64,000 nt of DNA. Origin: Nesterenkonia sandarakina (GTDB lineage Bacteria; Actinomycetota; Actinomycetes; Actinomycetales; Micrococcaceae). Positions 1 to 7,193 of the stretch are shown piece by piece. The stretch is from positions 1 through 64,000 of the forward strand of contig NZ_PVTY01000009.1 of assembly GCF_003003175.1 (NCBI RefSeq), written 5' to 3'. The position numbers and the translations under genes were made by a program. Every line of letters begins with the position of its first letter. The stretch's first letter is position 1. The notes beneath the pieces are model-generated. The model saw only the letters and a list, made by a program, of their open reading frames with translations. It was not told the DNA's origin and searched no databases.

Positions 1-222
1 CATCCCGATGAGTCCATGCGCAGCATGTTGTTGGAGCTCTTAGAGCGCCGCTACGACACCGCTTCGACGGTGTTCTGCACCCAGTACGCTAAGAAGGATT
101 GGCACCAGCGACTCGGATCCGGGGTTCATGCTGACGCGATCATGGACCGCATCGTGCACAACACCGTCTGGGTCGATACAGGCAGCCACAACATGCGGGA
201 GCACTCCACCATGAACCAGTAG
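1..222 (+). CDS. istB: IS21-family helper ATPase IstB, C-terminal fragment
   Basis: The reading frame is open from base 1, so the gene starts left of the window and only the last 73 residues are seen. The stretch with YDTASTVFCTQY, KDWHQRLG and ADAIMDRIVHN matches the conserved C-terminus of IstB, the AAA+ ATPase that helps the IstA transposase of IS21 elements choose its target. The Walker motifs would lie outside the window. The gene ends with tandem stops (TAG TGA). Family assignment is from recognised motifs; whether the element is still active cannot be judged from this fragment. Confidence 0.8.
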   Translation, partial: HPDESMRSMLLELLERRYDTASTVFCTQYAKKDWHQRLGSGVHADAIMDRIVHNTVWVDTGSHNMREHSTMNQ

Positions 223-330
223 TGAGCAGATGCCGGTGGGAGCCGGTGGCTTCCACAGCGACGGCCGCTGGCCCCCACCGGCAATATCACTGGCCCCCCG
301 AGGCAATATTGGGTGGCTCCCAAACCTCCG
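1..330 (+). mobile_element. Right end of an IS21-like insertion sequence (boundary approximate)
   Basis: The istB 3' end is followed by about 100 bases of GC-rich sequence that carries a readable but non-standard peptide (GGFHSDGRWPPP), as often seen between istB and the terminal repeat of actinobacterial IS21 elements. From about position 330 the composition changes to the lower-GC sequence of the surrounding integrative element. The terminal inverted repeat could not be confirmed because the left end of the IS is outside the window. Confidence 0.5.
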
Positions 331-337
331 AATACTC

Positions 338-538
338 ATGAGCGACATGCGCAGCGAGTGGGAGCGCTTCAAACAGGCTGAGAACCCCGAGTTCGGCAGG
401 CTCTCAGAACTCCGGGAAGGTTCACTCAGCGACCGTTTAGAAGAGCGCAAGAAGTTCAGCGTCGTGCCCTTGTTAGAAAATGAGGCAAGGAACGAGCGCA
501 AGCCTCCGCACAAGGTAAGCCGGAAACCAACCGGCTGA
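338..538 (+). CDS. Possible 66-aa remnant ORF beside the IS end
   Basis: The open frame continues without a stop from the IS tail, but from Met at 338 the peptide changes character: it becomes a charged, probably helical sequence beginning MSDMRSEWERFKQAEN and ending in a Lys/Arg-rich tail. No ribosome binding site of note is seen. It may be the 3' remainder of a gene cut by the IS, or chance coding. No family is recognised. Confidence 0.25.
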   Translation: MSDMRSEWERFKQAENPEFGRLSELREGSLSDRLEERKKFSVVPLLENEARNERKPPHKVSRKPTG

Positions 539-539
539 A

Positions 540-1010
540 CGAGCAGAGCAGTTCAACCGAAGAGCGCGGGAGCAACCCCGCGAAGTGAAACTAAACCGCT
601 TCGCTCAACAGAAGCTAAAACCGCTGAGCGCTGGAACCACTTGCCAGTGTTGAAAAGAAAAAGTGCCTGCGGTTTGTTGGAGTAATAACACAGGCTGAAA
701 AGAAACCAACCCTCTTGAACACCACGTACAGAGCATAAATACAATGCTGGGGAACGCGAAGCAAACGCCAATAATAAGCCGTGCTGGTAGCGCCAGCCCT
801 CATCCGAAGAGGCGAAAAGTGATTACCGGAGGCAGCGGGAGCCCTAAGGGGGAAATACAGGTATGCCGGGGGCTCTCAGGAGCCAACACCGCTGACGGGC
901 GTCAAACCCCCATGAAGCACCGGGGAGAGGAATCCCCAACCCGCAAGGGTTAGCGAGCTGCTTGGCAAAGCGCAGCACCCCAGGTTCTCTGGGGGGTAGG
1001 GGGGGTATTC
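540..1010 (+). ncRNA. Candidate large structured non-coding RNA (hairpin-dense, gene-free)
   Basis: No convincing gene covers 539-1393. The first 470 bases hold a dense series of short perfect hairpins: CGCGGG/CCCGCG at 565-582; GCTGG/CCAGC at 783-797; CCTC/GAGG at 798-812; GGCTC-TCAG-GAGCC at 871-884; GGGGA/TCCCC at 922-937; AACCC-GCAA-GGGTT, a GNRA tetraloop, at 938-951; GCTGC/GCAGC with a nested CTT-GGCA-AAG at 957-976; CCCCAG/CTGGGG at 978-994. A-rich single-stranded linkers lie between them. This looks like an ornate RNA, as in the GOLLD and ROOL classes of mobile elements, but no class was recognised. Strand and ends are inferred. From 1010 to 1393 the sequence is C-rich with no clear feature. 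Confidence 0.35.
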
Positions 1011-1393
1011 CAAAGGGAAAGCCCGTACTCCCCTCTCCTCCCTCTCACGCACTCTCCCCAAGCACCACTGCTAACAGTTGCCACCACTGCCGCCACGCTC
1101 TTGGAGGCACTGAGAGCACCTGTCAACAGCTCCCCTCAGATTCCCTCTCCTGCTCCTGAGCCCTGAGAGCCCGTCTCAGCCCTTCCCTATACCGCTTGAA
1201 ACAGTGCTGAGAGCATCGGCGCAGAGCCTCAGCCTCATTCCTCCCCTCACAGAGAACCCGTGAGAGCCGTTCTAAGCGCCCCTGGCACCCGCACCCAGCA
1301 ACCACAACGCCTGAGCCCTGAACACCGCCCACAGCCGCTCCCAGCCCCTCCCTGTTAGAAAACTCAGCACAACCCCAAACAGGAGAAACAACC

Positions 1394-1567
1394 GTGAACA
1401 ACAACCAAGCTATTCAACAAGATTTATTTTCATGTAGGAACGCTGGTGGAGCGAAAGAAGCCGCACACAACGCCGCACTCAGCGAGGTTCACAAGCCCTG
1501 CCCTCACTGCGGGCTTGAAGTCCACGACGCCAGCAGTGAGGCTTGCAACCCACCCTCTTGCTTCTAA
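1394..1567 (+). CDS. Small Cys-rich putative zinc-binding protein (57 aa)
   Basis: A GTG start is preceded by AGGAGA at 1381-1386 with 7 bases of spacing, a strong ribosome binding site. The peptide starts MNNNQAIQQDLF and its C-terminal half contains CPHC (residues 36-39), followed by Cys51 and Cys56. Four cysteines in this spacing could bind one zinc ion, as in small phage or island zinc-ribbon proteins. The N-terminal codons are AT-rich compared with the host. No family is recognised. It is the first ORF after the structured non-coding stretch. Confidence 0.5.
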   Translation: MNNNQAIQQDLFSCRNAGGAKEAAHNAALSEVHKPCPHCGLEVHDASSEACNPPSCF

Positions 1568-1748
1568 GCGCCTTCTAAAAGCCTGAGCGCTTGACTACCG
1601 CTCTCCCATTGGCGGCGCTCCTGTGGGCATTGAGCCGCCGCCTCTAAACGCCCCTCTTTCAGCATTCATTCACGCCTATGTTGGAAGGGGGGCTTCTCCA
1701 CGCTCGAAAGACCACAGAAAAGAATATTGAAGAATATGCCGTTTCATG
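1568..1748. other. Intergenic stretch with no recognised feature
   Basis: This stretch separates the Cys-rich small ORF from the promoter of the 129-aa gene. It contains pyrimidine-rich sequence and scattered short inverted repeats but no supported gene, tRNA or terminator. Confidence 0.3.
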
Positions 1749-1778
1749 TTGACATTGATTGAACGCGTGTGCTATGTT
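1749..1778 (+). promoter_or_regulatory. Sigma-A-type promoter for the 129-aa gene
   Basis: A perfect -35 TTGACA (1749-1754) is followed after 18 bases by TATGTT (1773-1778), with a TG dinucleotide one base upstream (extended -10). It lies about 80 bases before the ATG at 1858. Confidence 0.55.
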
Positions 1779-1857
1779 TGTGTCACAGCCATTCCGAACC
1801 GAGAGGAAAAGCTAACGCAACACTAAACACCGGCACTGCCGGAGAAAAGAGAAAATC

Positions 1858-2247
1858 ATGGGAAAGCGAAGCAACCACAAGAACAAGGCAAACCGAGAGA
1901 AGAAGCAGAGTGCACAGGAACAGCATCACGCTAATCTTCGCTCTTGGGGAGTAAATGTCCCTCAGGGCATTCTTATGCGTCAGAAATCGATGATGCTTGC
2001 TGCTCACCCCGGCACTTGGAAGAACGACCGGCTCCATCAGCTGATATCGGTTGCTGACGTGCTGAGCTGGGCAATGGAGTTCCCGGAGTTGAATACCGGC
2101 GATGCGCTGTTGAAAGCGGTAGAGGAGCTTGGAGCAGGGTGGAAAACTGCTTCCTACGAAGCGTCGATGACGCTCGGTCAGGTCTACCGCGACACTGGCA
2201 GCTACGACCGCGAGGAAGCTTTCAAGCGCGTCTTAGCGTCTTTCTGA
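1858..2247 (+). CDS. Hypothetical protein (129 aa) of the integrative element
   Basis: The ATG follows a purine-rich GGAGAAAAGAG ribosome binding site and a good upstream promoter. The first 25 residues are very basic (MGKRSNHKNKANREKK), suggesting nucleic-acid contact or a disordered tail. The rest is a mixed helical sequence containing LISVADVLSWAMEF and ASMTLGQVYRDTGSYDREEAFKRVL, which resembles a small helical bundle. No membrane segment or signal peptide is seen and no family is recognised. It is transcribed towards the integrase and shares a bidirectional terminator with it. Codon use is less GC-biased than host genes, in keeping with an acquired region. Confidence 0.6.
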   Translation: MGKRSNHKNKANREKKQSAQEQHHANLRSWGVNVPQGILMRQKSMMLAAHPGTWKNDRLHQLISVADVLSWAMEFPELNTGDALLKAVEELGAGWKTASYEASMTLGQVYRDTGSYDREEAFKRVLASF

Positions 2248-2304
2248 GGAACGTTCACACCCTCCCACGGTAGGAGAAGCGCCATGAGCGCAATAACCAC
2301 GAAA

Positions 2305-2345
2305 TAACCCCTGTTGATGGTGAAAAATCAGCAGGGGCTATTTTT
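2305..2345. terminator. Bidirectional rho-independent terminator
   Basis: A 13-bp stem (2305-2317 with 2328-2340, two G-U wobbles) with an A-rich loop is followed by TTTTT at 2341-2345 on the + strand. It separates the 129-aa gene from the convergent integrase gene. Confidence 0.75.
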
Positions 2346-2379
2346 ATGCCCTCGTGCTGGCGGTGAACGCGGGGAAGCT

Positions 2380-3771
2380 CTACGCCTGAGCCTTCGCGCC
2401 ATCCGTGAACTTCCGTGCCTCCACTTCAAGTTCCTTCTGTTGTTTCGGCGTGAGCGTGCGCCACTCCCCCATTTTCAACATAGGGTGCTGGATCGCCTTG
2501 TAGCTCGAAACCGTGTAGTACCGGCTCATCTCTGCGCTGCCGTGCCCAAGCACCATTTTCGCCTGTTCCAAGCCTATGCCGTTCAGGTGGAGGAGCGTTG
2601 CGCATATCCAGCGGTTCAGGTGCCCTCGCCATTTTTCCCGGTGGTGCAGGTCTTTTTCAGCGGTGAAGAAGCTCTCGCGGTAGTCGTGCCAGAACTGGGT
2701 GTCGTCGTTGCCGGTGTAGGGCTTGCCGTTCTCGTGAGTGAGGATGAAATCCTGCCCCTCTTCAAACTCCCAGCCGTGTTCCTTCTGCCACTGTTCCTGT
2801 TGCTTCTTCCACGCGAGCAGAGCCTTCCGGAAATCCTCATCCAGCGGTATATCTCGCCGTCCGTGCGAAGTTTTCAGCGTATCTTTCAGGTGGTAGCCCT
2901 TCCCCGCGTCCCACACATACTGCGTGCGCACCTTCAAGCGAGCCTCTCCCGGCTTCGTAAGGTTCACAACGTTGCTCCATAGTGCGCCCCCGCGTTCGCC
3001 TCTCCTGAGCCCTATAACGAAGTTCATCAAAAGCCACACATAGGTGAAGGGGTCTCCCTCGCTCTCCTTGCGAAGCATTGCCAGAGCGAGTTTCACTCTC
3101 TGAGGCACAGTTTCAATCTCGGCGGCATCTCCCCTGGTGTTCTTCGGCGCAAACTCAGAGAGCACGGGATTATTCCCTCTCAACGGCGGTTCCTCGCGGT
3201 CTATTGACCACTTGAACACCTGGCGCAGCACAGCAAGCACGTTGTAGCGCGCGTGGTCTCCCAGAAGCCGTTTTCCGATGTCGTTCTCCTTGTCCCAAAG
3301 GTTCAGCGTGAAGAGCTTGCGCACCTGACCAGTGGTGATAGCACCGACCGCAAGCTCCCCGAACGGCTTGCCGCTATCGCCGTCAATCTCCGCCCACACG
3401 TGGTCTCGGAGTATCTGCCGGTATTTTCGCTGCTGCGTCTCTGAGAGCGCCTCCTTGCCCTGTGAGCGCTCTTGGAGCCAGTGCTTGCTGTACTCCTCCA
3501 AGGTAAGTCCCGCGCGCCCTCTCACGGCGGGTGCAGCGCCTCGTGCGCGTTCCAAGTTCTTGTGGAAGCGCGGCAAGGCATCTGCGAACGCAGCTTGCTT
3601 CTTCTTTTGCTTGCTCGTGGCGGTGATGCGCTTCGGTTGCCCATGAACCTCTTCGAACTTCGCATACCGCCAGTAGAGGAACTTTCCTGTGTTGGCGTCG
3701 CGCACCTTGTAGAGCGAACCGCCGCCATAGCCCAGGAACTGCGGCTTCTTCTTCTTGCCCTTCTCACCCAT
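2380..3771 (-). CDS. int: Tyrosine-type site-specific integrase (463 aa)
   Basis: It catalyses integration and excision of the element at the neighbouring tRNA-Ala. The N-terminal 80 residues are Lys-rich (arm-binding type), a SAM-like core-binding domain follows at about 88-200, and the catalytic domain covers about 220-430. Catalytic residues can be read: Arg in GLRRGE (256-257), Lys300, the HLNR box (His384, Arg387), LGHG (His410) and Tyr419 nine residues later. All six positions look intact, so the enzyme is probably active. The gene reads away from the tRNA. Its ATG at 3771 has no ribosome binding site, but TACATT lies exactly six bases upstream, so the mRNA may be leaderless. Confidence 0.9.
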   Translation of the reverse strand: MGEKGKKKKPQFLGYGGGSLYKVRDANTGKFLYWRYAKFEEVHGQPKRITATSKQKKKQAAFADALPRFHKNLERARGAAPAVRGRAGLTLEEYSKHWLQERSQGKEALSETQQRKYRQILRDHVWAEIDGDSGKPFGELAVGAITTGQVRKLFTLNLWDKENDIGKRLLGDHARYNVLAVLRQVFKWSIDREEPPLRGNNPVLSEFAPKNTRGDAAEIETVPQRVKLALAMLRKESEGDPFTYVWLLMNFVIGLRRGERGGALWSNVVNLTKPGEARLKVRTQYVWDAGKGYHLKDTLKTSHGRRDIPLDEDFRKALLAWKKQQEQWQKEHGWEFEEGQDFILTHENGKPYTGNDDTQFWHDYRESFFTAEKDLHHREKWRGHLNRWICATLLHLNGIGLEQAKMVLGHGSAEMSRYYTVSSYKAIQHPMLKMGEWRTLTPKQQKELEVEARKFTDGAKAQA

Positions 3772-3777
3772 GCTCGC

Positions 3778-3783
3778 AATGTA
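3778..3783 (-). promoter_or_regulatory. Putative leaderless -10 box of the first integrase
   Basis: TACATT on the minus strand is separated by six bases from the ATG at 3771, and no Shine-Dalgarno motif is present. This spacing puts the transcription start at or next to the start codon. The -35 region is weak. Confidence 0.35.
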
Positions 3784-3810
3784 GCACTCTGTGTAGCAGT
3801 TCAGGGCACA

Positions 3811-3851
3811 AAAAAGCCCGTATTCACGGGGTAAAACCGTGAATACGGGCT
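3811..3851 (-). terminator. Terminator just downstream of tRNA-Ala
   Basis: A perfect 15-bp inverted repeat (3815-3829 with 3837-3851, 7-base loop) is followed on the minus strand by TTTTTT. It lies 5 bases beyond the tRNA 3' end and before the integrase start, so it ends tRNA transcription. If the element joins at the tRNA 3' end, this terminator is carried by the element. Confidence 0.85.
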
Positions 3852-3856
3852 ATCTG

Positions 3857-3929
3857 TGGAGGTAAGGGGATTCGAACCCCTGACCTTCCGCATGCCATGC
3901 GGACGCGCTACCAGCTGCGCCATACCCCC
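3857..3929 (-). tRNA. tRNA-Ala (anticodon GGC)
   Basis: The 73-base cloverleaf starts GGGGGTA and ends TACCTCCA. The anticodon loop ATGGCAT gives anticodon GGC (reads GCC). The acceptor stem has the G3-U70 wobble that defines alanine identity. CCA is not encoded. The integrase gene next to its 3' end indicates that it serves as an attachment site. Confidence 0.95.
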
Positions 3930-3973
3930 AGATCATCACCCCGGCTCAGCATCTGCGCCGCGGCAACTCCCCT

Positions 3974-4003
3974 ACTGTACTGTGAACCCGAATCGCTGCG
4001 CAA
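3974..4003 (-). promoter_or_regulatory. Probable tRNA-Ala promoter
   Basis: On the minus strand TTGCGC (4003-3998) and TACAGT (3979-3974) are separated by 18 bases. Transcription would start about 38 bases before the tRNA. The strand and position fit the tRNA better than any other gene. Confidence 0.4.
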
Positions 4004-4067
4004 ATCGGCGTCCAGCTGCAGGAGAATCGCCCGGCCCAGTCGCTGACCTGGAGCTATACGGCCGGCT

Positions 4068-4439
4068 TCAGGGTGCGTCGGGAAGCTGCAGATCGACCTT
4101 GTCGACGTCCGCGTAGAGCCGGTCGAGTCCGTAGACGGCGCGCTCCTCCTCGTGCTGGACGTGGACGACCATATGTCCATAGTCCAGCAGCACCCAGGTG
4201 CCGGTGCCGCGGCCTTCACGTCGCAGCGGCGAGGAGTCGTGGACCTCCTTGAGCTGGCGCTCGACCTCATCGACGATGGCGCCGATCTGCCGTTCAGAAG
4301 GGGCGGAGCAGACCAGGAAGGCATCGGTGATGCCGAGTCGCTCGCCCACGTCCAGCCCGACGATGTTCGTCGCGAGTTTGTCCGCGGCCGCGGAGGCCGC
4401 GGTGCGGAGTTCAGAGAGCACAAGTTCGGTGATAGCCAT
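4068..4439 (-). CDS. rsfS: Ribosomal silencing factor RsfS
   Basis: It binds ribosomal protein L14 (uL14) on the 50S subunit and blocks joining of the 30S subunit when nutrients are short. The protein shows the family pattern: an N-terminal helix, DVGERLGITDAFLVCSAPS, then GTGTWVLLDYGHMVVHV and an LDRLYAD end. At 123 residues it has family length. The ATG at 4439 (MAITELVL) is preferred to the TTG at 4448 because family members start near this point; neither has a good ribosome binding site, so translation is probably coupled to the upstream acidic membrane protein gene, which stops at 4451. It is the last gene of the nadD-rsfS block. Confidence 0.93.
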   Translation of the reverse strand: MAITELVLSELRTAASAAADKLATNIVGLDVGERLGITDAFLVCSAPSERQIGAIVDEVERQLKEVHDSSPLRREGRGTGTWVLLDYGHMVVHVQHEEERAVYGLDRLYADVDKVDLQLPDAP

Positions 4440-4450
4440 GACGTCCAAGC

Positions 4451-6169
4451 TTAGAGGATGAATGAGAGTACAACGCCGACGGCGATGATCAGCAGCAGGG
4501 CAAGGATCATCACGAGCCAGCCCATCATGGACTGGCGCGCTCCCTGACGCGTGCTGTGTTCGACCATCGCGTCGATTTCGAGACCGTGAGCTCCGCGCGC
4601 CTGGATCGGTTCGATGGAACCGGTGGCGTAGTCGGAGGGCTCGGGGGTCTCGTCAGATTCCATGTGGGCCCGCAGAGCCTTGCGGGTGATGATCTCGGAC
4701 TCGGGGCGCAGACGACGGCGTCGTTCCTTCGCGTCCCGGTCCGCTTCGACCTGTTCCTTGCGCAGCCGTTCCTGATTCGCCTGCATCGCCCGTGCGGCAA
4801 GCGCCTGCTGCTTCTTCAGCAGCTCGGGGTCCACGCGGTGCGGATCATCCGCGGCGGCCACGGCCGCGTTGAGCTCCTGAAGCTCGGCGAGCTTGTCATC
4901 GGAGAGCACCGCGATGTTCTCGGTGACCCGCAGCCCACGGCGTGATTTCCGTGACGCGGGGACCGGGGCGTCGTCCTGGTCATCACGTTCGGTGCCCGGC
5001 AGGTCCTGGGGACGCGAGGACGTGTCGGGAGAGCTCATCCGCGGGGGCTCCGGCAGGCTCACATGCGCGCCGGCGGCAGAGGTGTCCTCGCCGTCCAGAT
5101 CCTGATCCTCGGCAGCCTCGCCGTCGAGCGTCTGTTCTTCCGGAACTTCATCCTCAGGACCGTGATCCTCGAGGGCCTCGGCTTCAAGGGTCTGATCATC
5201 TGGGGTCTGGTCTGCAAGAACGTGATCATCGAGAGCGTCAGCTTCGGAGGACCGCGACTCAGGCTCCTCCGAGTCGACGCCGTCGGTGTCGGAATCGTCG
5301 ACCTCTGAGTCTTCAACGTCATCGAGCTCGGTCGCGGGGCCTTCTGCCACCGGCTCTTCGGTCTCCGACTCGTCGGTCCAGGACGCCTCGGCATCGATCT
5401 CCTCGATGGAGGAGTCTTCGGACTCGGGTCCTGGCTGGTCGTCGGTCGGCTCTGTGAGGCCCGGCGTCTCGGTGAGGTTCTGCTCTGCCGATTCGGCGGC
5501 GACATCGGCCTCGGCCAGATCAGCGTCGGTGGAGTCAGCGTCGTCCAGGTCAGCCTCAGGGCGGTCCGCGTCGGTGAAGTCAGCCTCGGTCGCGGCGTCG
5601 CGCTCTCCGCCCTGCTGGGCAGCGATGGACTCCGACTCTTCAGCCTCCTGGGAGTGCGTCAGGTCTGCCTCGGCGGCGGCCACGGGGGCCGAGGCCGCCG
5701 ACGGGTCCGCGGCCGAGCTTGGCAGCGAGAACCCCCAGGGTGCGACCGGTGCGCTGCTGGAGGTGGATCCGCTGCTGGACTCCGAGCCGGTGGTGAATGC
5801 GGGGAAGGCGTTGAACGAAAGGGGGTTGCGCGAGCCGTGGGCAGCTTCTGAGCCCGGCGAGGACGCGTCAGCATCCACCGTGTCAGCAGCGGCATCGTCT
5901 TCCGCGGCGGTCTCCTGATCAGCTGCGCTGCCAGTCAGGACCGAGTCATCCAGCATCGGCTCATCGGCGCTCGGCTCATCCGCGGTCGCCTCATCGACGG
6001 ACGGCTGGTCGACCTCCTGGGCCGCGGCCTTCTTGGACTTCCCGCGGCGCAGCTGGCCGAGTTCGGCTTCCCGGCGGCGACGCAGCTCCTTGCGCGAGAC
6101 CGGAAGGTAGCGGGCGCGCAGATCATCGCCACCTGGCGCGTCGTTCGGCTCGGTGTTCTCTGCGGTCAT
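4451..6169 (-). CDS. Large acidic C-terminally anchored membrane protein (572 aa), function unknown
   Basis: The start is set by AGGAGG eight bases before the ATG. Three parts are visible: a basic helical N-terminus with LPVSRKELRRRREAELGQLRRG (about 23-45), a central region of about 350 residues made almost only of Asp, Glu, Ala, Ser and Pro in imperfect short repeats such as DEPSADEP and EADLDDADSTDADLAEADV, and a basic coiled region (RLRPESEIITRKALRAHMES) ending in one hydrophobic segment GWLVMILALLLIIAVGVVLS with only a few residues after it. This is a tail-anchored layout with a disordered acidic linker. The gene sits between nadD and rsfS, as seems usual in the family. No catalytic motif is seen. 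Confidence 0.85.
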   Translation of the reverse strand: MTAENTEPNDAPGGDDLRARYLPVSRKELRRRREAELGQLRRGKSKKAAAQEVDQPSVDEATADEPSADEPMLDDSVLTGSAADQETAAEDDAAADTVDADASSPGSEAAHGSRNPLSFNAFPAFTTGSESSSGSTSSSAPVAPWGFSLPSSAADPSAASAPVAAAEADLTHSQEAEESESIAAQQGGERDAATEADFTDADRPEADLDDADSTDADLAEADVAAESAEQNLTETPGLTEPTDDQPGPESEDSSIEEIDAEASWTDESETEEPVAEGPATELDDVEDSEVDDSDTDGVDSEEPESRSSEADALDDHVLADQTPDDQTLEAEALEDHGPEDEVPEEQTLDGEAAEDQDLDGEDTSAAGAHVSLPEPPRMSSPDTSSRPQDLPGTERDDQDDAPVPASRKSRRGLRVTENIAVLSDDKLAELQELNAAVAAADDPHRVDPELLKKQQALAARAMQANQERLRKEQVEADRDAKERRRRLRPESEIITRKALRAHMESDETPEPSDYATGSIEPIQARGAHGLEIDAMVEHSTRQGARQSMMGWLVMILALLLIIAVGVVLSFIL

Positions 6170-6296
6170 CGTGCAGCCTCCTGAAGTTCCTGGTCAGACA
6201 AAGCTGTCCGAGTCGGAACATGTCCCTGAATCAATTCGGTCTCGACGATGGAGCACCGGTGTCCATCGTATGCCGCGGCGCGAGGGTGCGAAGCAC

Positions 6297-6947
6297 TCAA
6301 CGCGCTGAGTCAGCAGAATCTGGTTGGTACAGCCGGTGCTTGGCGATGTACTGCACGACGCCGTCGGGCACGAGGTACCAGACGGGCTTCTCCTCGCGGA
6401 CGCGCTCCCGGCAGTCGGTGGAGGAGATCGCCATCGCCGGGATCTCCATCAGGGAGATCTCCTTGGTCCGGCCGAAATCCTCGGAGACGTAGCCGGGACG
6501 GGTCACCGAGACGAAGTGCGCGAGCTCCCAGAGCTCATCGACGTTCTTCCAGGACATGATCTGAGCCATCGCATCGGCGCCGGTGATGAAGAACAGTTCG
6601 GCATCCGGATACATCTCACGGAAGTCGCGCAGCGTGTCGATGGTGTAGGTCGCTCCCCCGCGGTCGATGTCCACCCGGGAGACGGTGAAGCGCGGGTTCG
6701 CCGCCGTGGCGACGACGGTCAGCAGGTAGCGATGCTCGGCGGGAGCGACCTCGCGTCCGACCTTCTGCCAGGGCTCACCGGTGGGGACGAAGATGACCTC
6801 GTCGAGGGCGAACTCGGTGGCCACCTCGCTGGCCGCGACCAGGTGCCCGTGGTGGATCGGGTCGAAGGTGCCACCCATGATTCCCAGTCGCAGCCGACCT
6901 GATGCACGCTCTGAGGTCGCGGCGGCGCGCGGGTGACGTTCAGCCAA
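6297..6947 (-). CDS. nadD: Nicotinate-nucleotide adenylyltransferase
   Basis: It transfers AMP from ATP to nicotinate mononucleotide to make deamido-NAD, in the common path to NAD. The nucleotidyltransferase signature [12 protein letters not shown] is at residues 24-35, the substrate region VPTGEPWQK follows, and [17 protein letters not shown] lies mid-protein. Length (216 aa) is usual. The chosen start is a TTG at 6947 with no clear ribosome binding site; an internal start nearer the signature cannot be excluded. It follows the small membrane protein gene by 5 bases and precedes the acidic protein gene, so it is part of the proB to rsfS run. Confidence 0.95.
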   Translation of the reverse strand: MAERHPRAAATSERASGRLRLGIMGGTFDPIHHGHLVAASEVATEFALDEVIFVPTGEPWQKVGREVAPAEHRYLLTVVATAANPRFTVSRVDIDRGGATYTIDTLRDFREMYPDAELFFITGADAMAQIMSWKNVDELWELAHFVSVTRPGYVSEDFGRTKEISLMEIPAMAISSTDCRERVREEKPVWYLVPDGVVQYIAKHRLYQPDSADSAR

Positions 6948-6952
6948 GAGGG

Positions 6953-7138
6953 TCAGTGATCGCTGTGGGGTGCGGCGGGAAGCTCGCGGCCCTTATTGGC
7001 GAAGCTCACGGTGATCAGCAGCAGGAACATCAGGAGCGCGAACATGATCAGTCCGAACCAGAGCGCATCGATGGGCAGCGCGCTGGTCTCCTCGGCTTCT
7101 GCGCCCAGGACGGTGGCGATGACGTGCAGGTTGAGCAT
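6953..7138 (-). CDS. Small single-pass membrane protein (61 aa)
   Basis: GAGGGAGAAGC precedes the ATG. After a short N-terminus ([18 protein letters not shown]) one strong membrane helix [20 protein letters not shown] is followed by a short charged tail. Function is unknown. Its position between proA and nadD seems to be kept in related actinobacteria, which argues that it is a real gene. Confidence 0.75.
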   Translation of the reverse strand: MLNLHVIATVLGAEAEETSALPIDALWFGLIMFALLMFLLLITVSFANKGRELPAAPHSDH

Positions 7139-7193
7139 GCTTCTCCCTCATATGGGATGAACGTGGATTTATCGGTCCCCAGTGTACGCCGGA

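Larger units (their letters stand above)
1..3856. mobile_element. Integrative element inserted at tRNA-Ala (one end)
   Basis: A tyrosine integrase gene lies directly downstream of the 3' end of a tRNA-Ala gene, the usual arrangement of an element that uses the tRNA 3' end as attachment site. The stretch 1-3856 has visibly lower GC than the housekeeping block to its right and contains only an IS fragment, a non-coding hairpin-rich region and unrecognised small genes. The other attachment site is left of the window, so element type (phage remnant, genomic island, conjugative element) is unknown. The crossover site itself should be within the tRNA 3' half (3857 to about 3900). Confidence 0.65.

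Noticed and set aside
540-1010. Group I or group II intron as explanation for the hairpins
   Set aside because: No domain V-like stem with the catalytic triad, no group I core elements and no intron-encoded reverse transcriptase or endonuclease were seen.
1123-1404. 93-aa minus-strand open frame
   Set aside because: No ribosome binding site, biased Gly/Val/Cys composition, and it overlaps the promoter side of the better-supported 57-aa gene.
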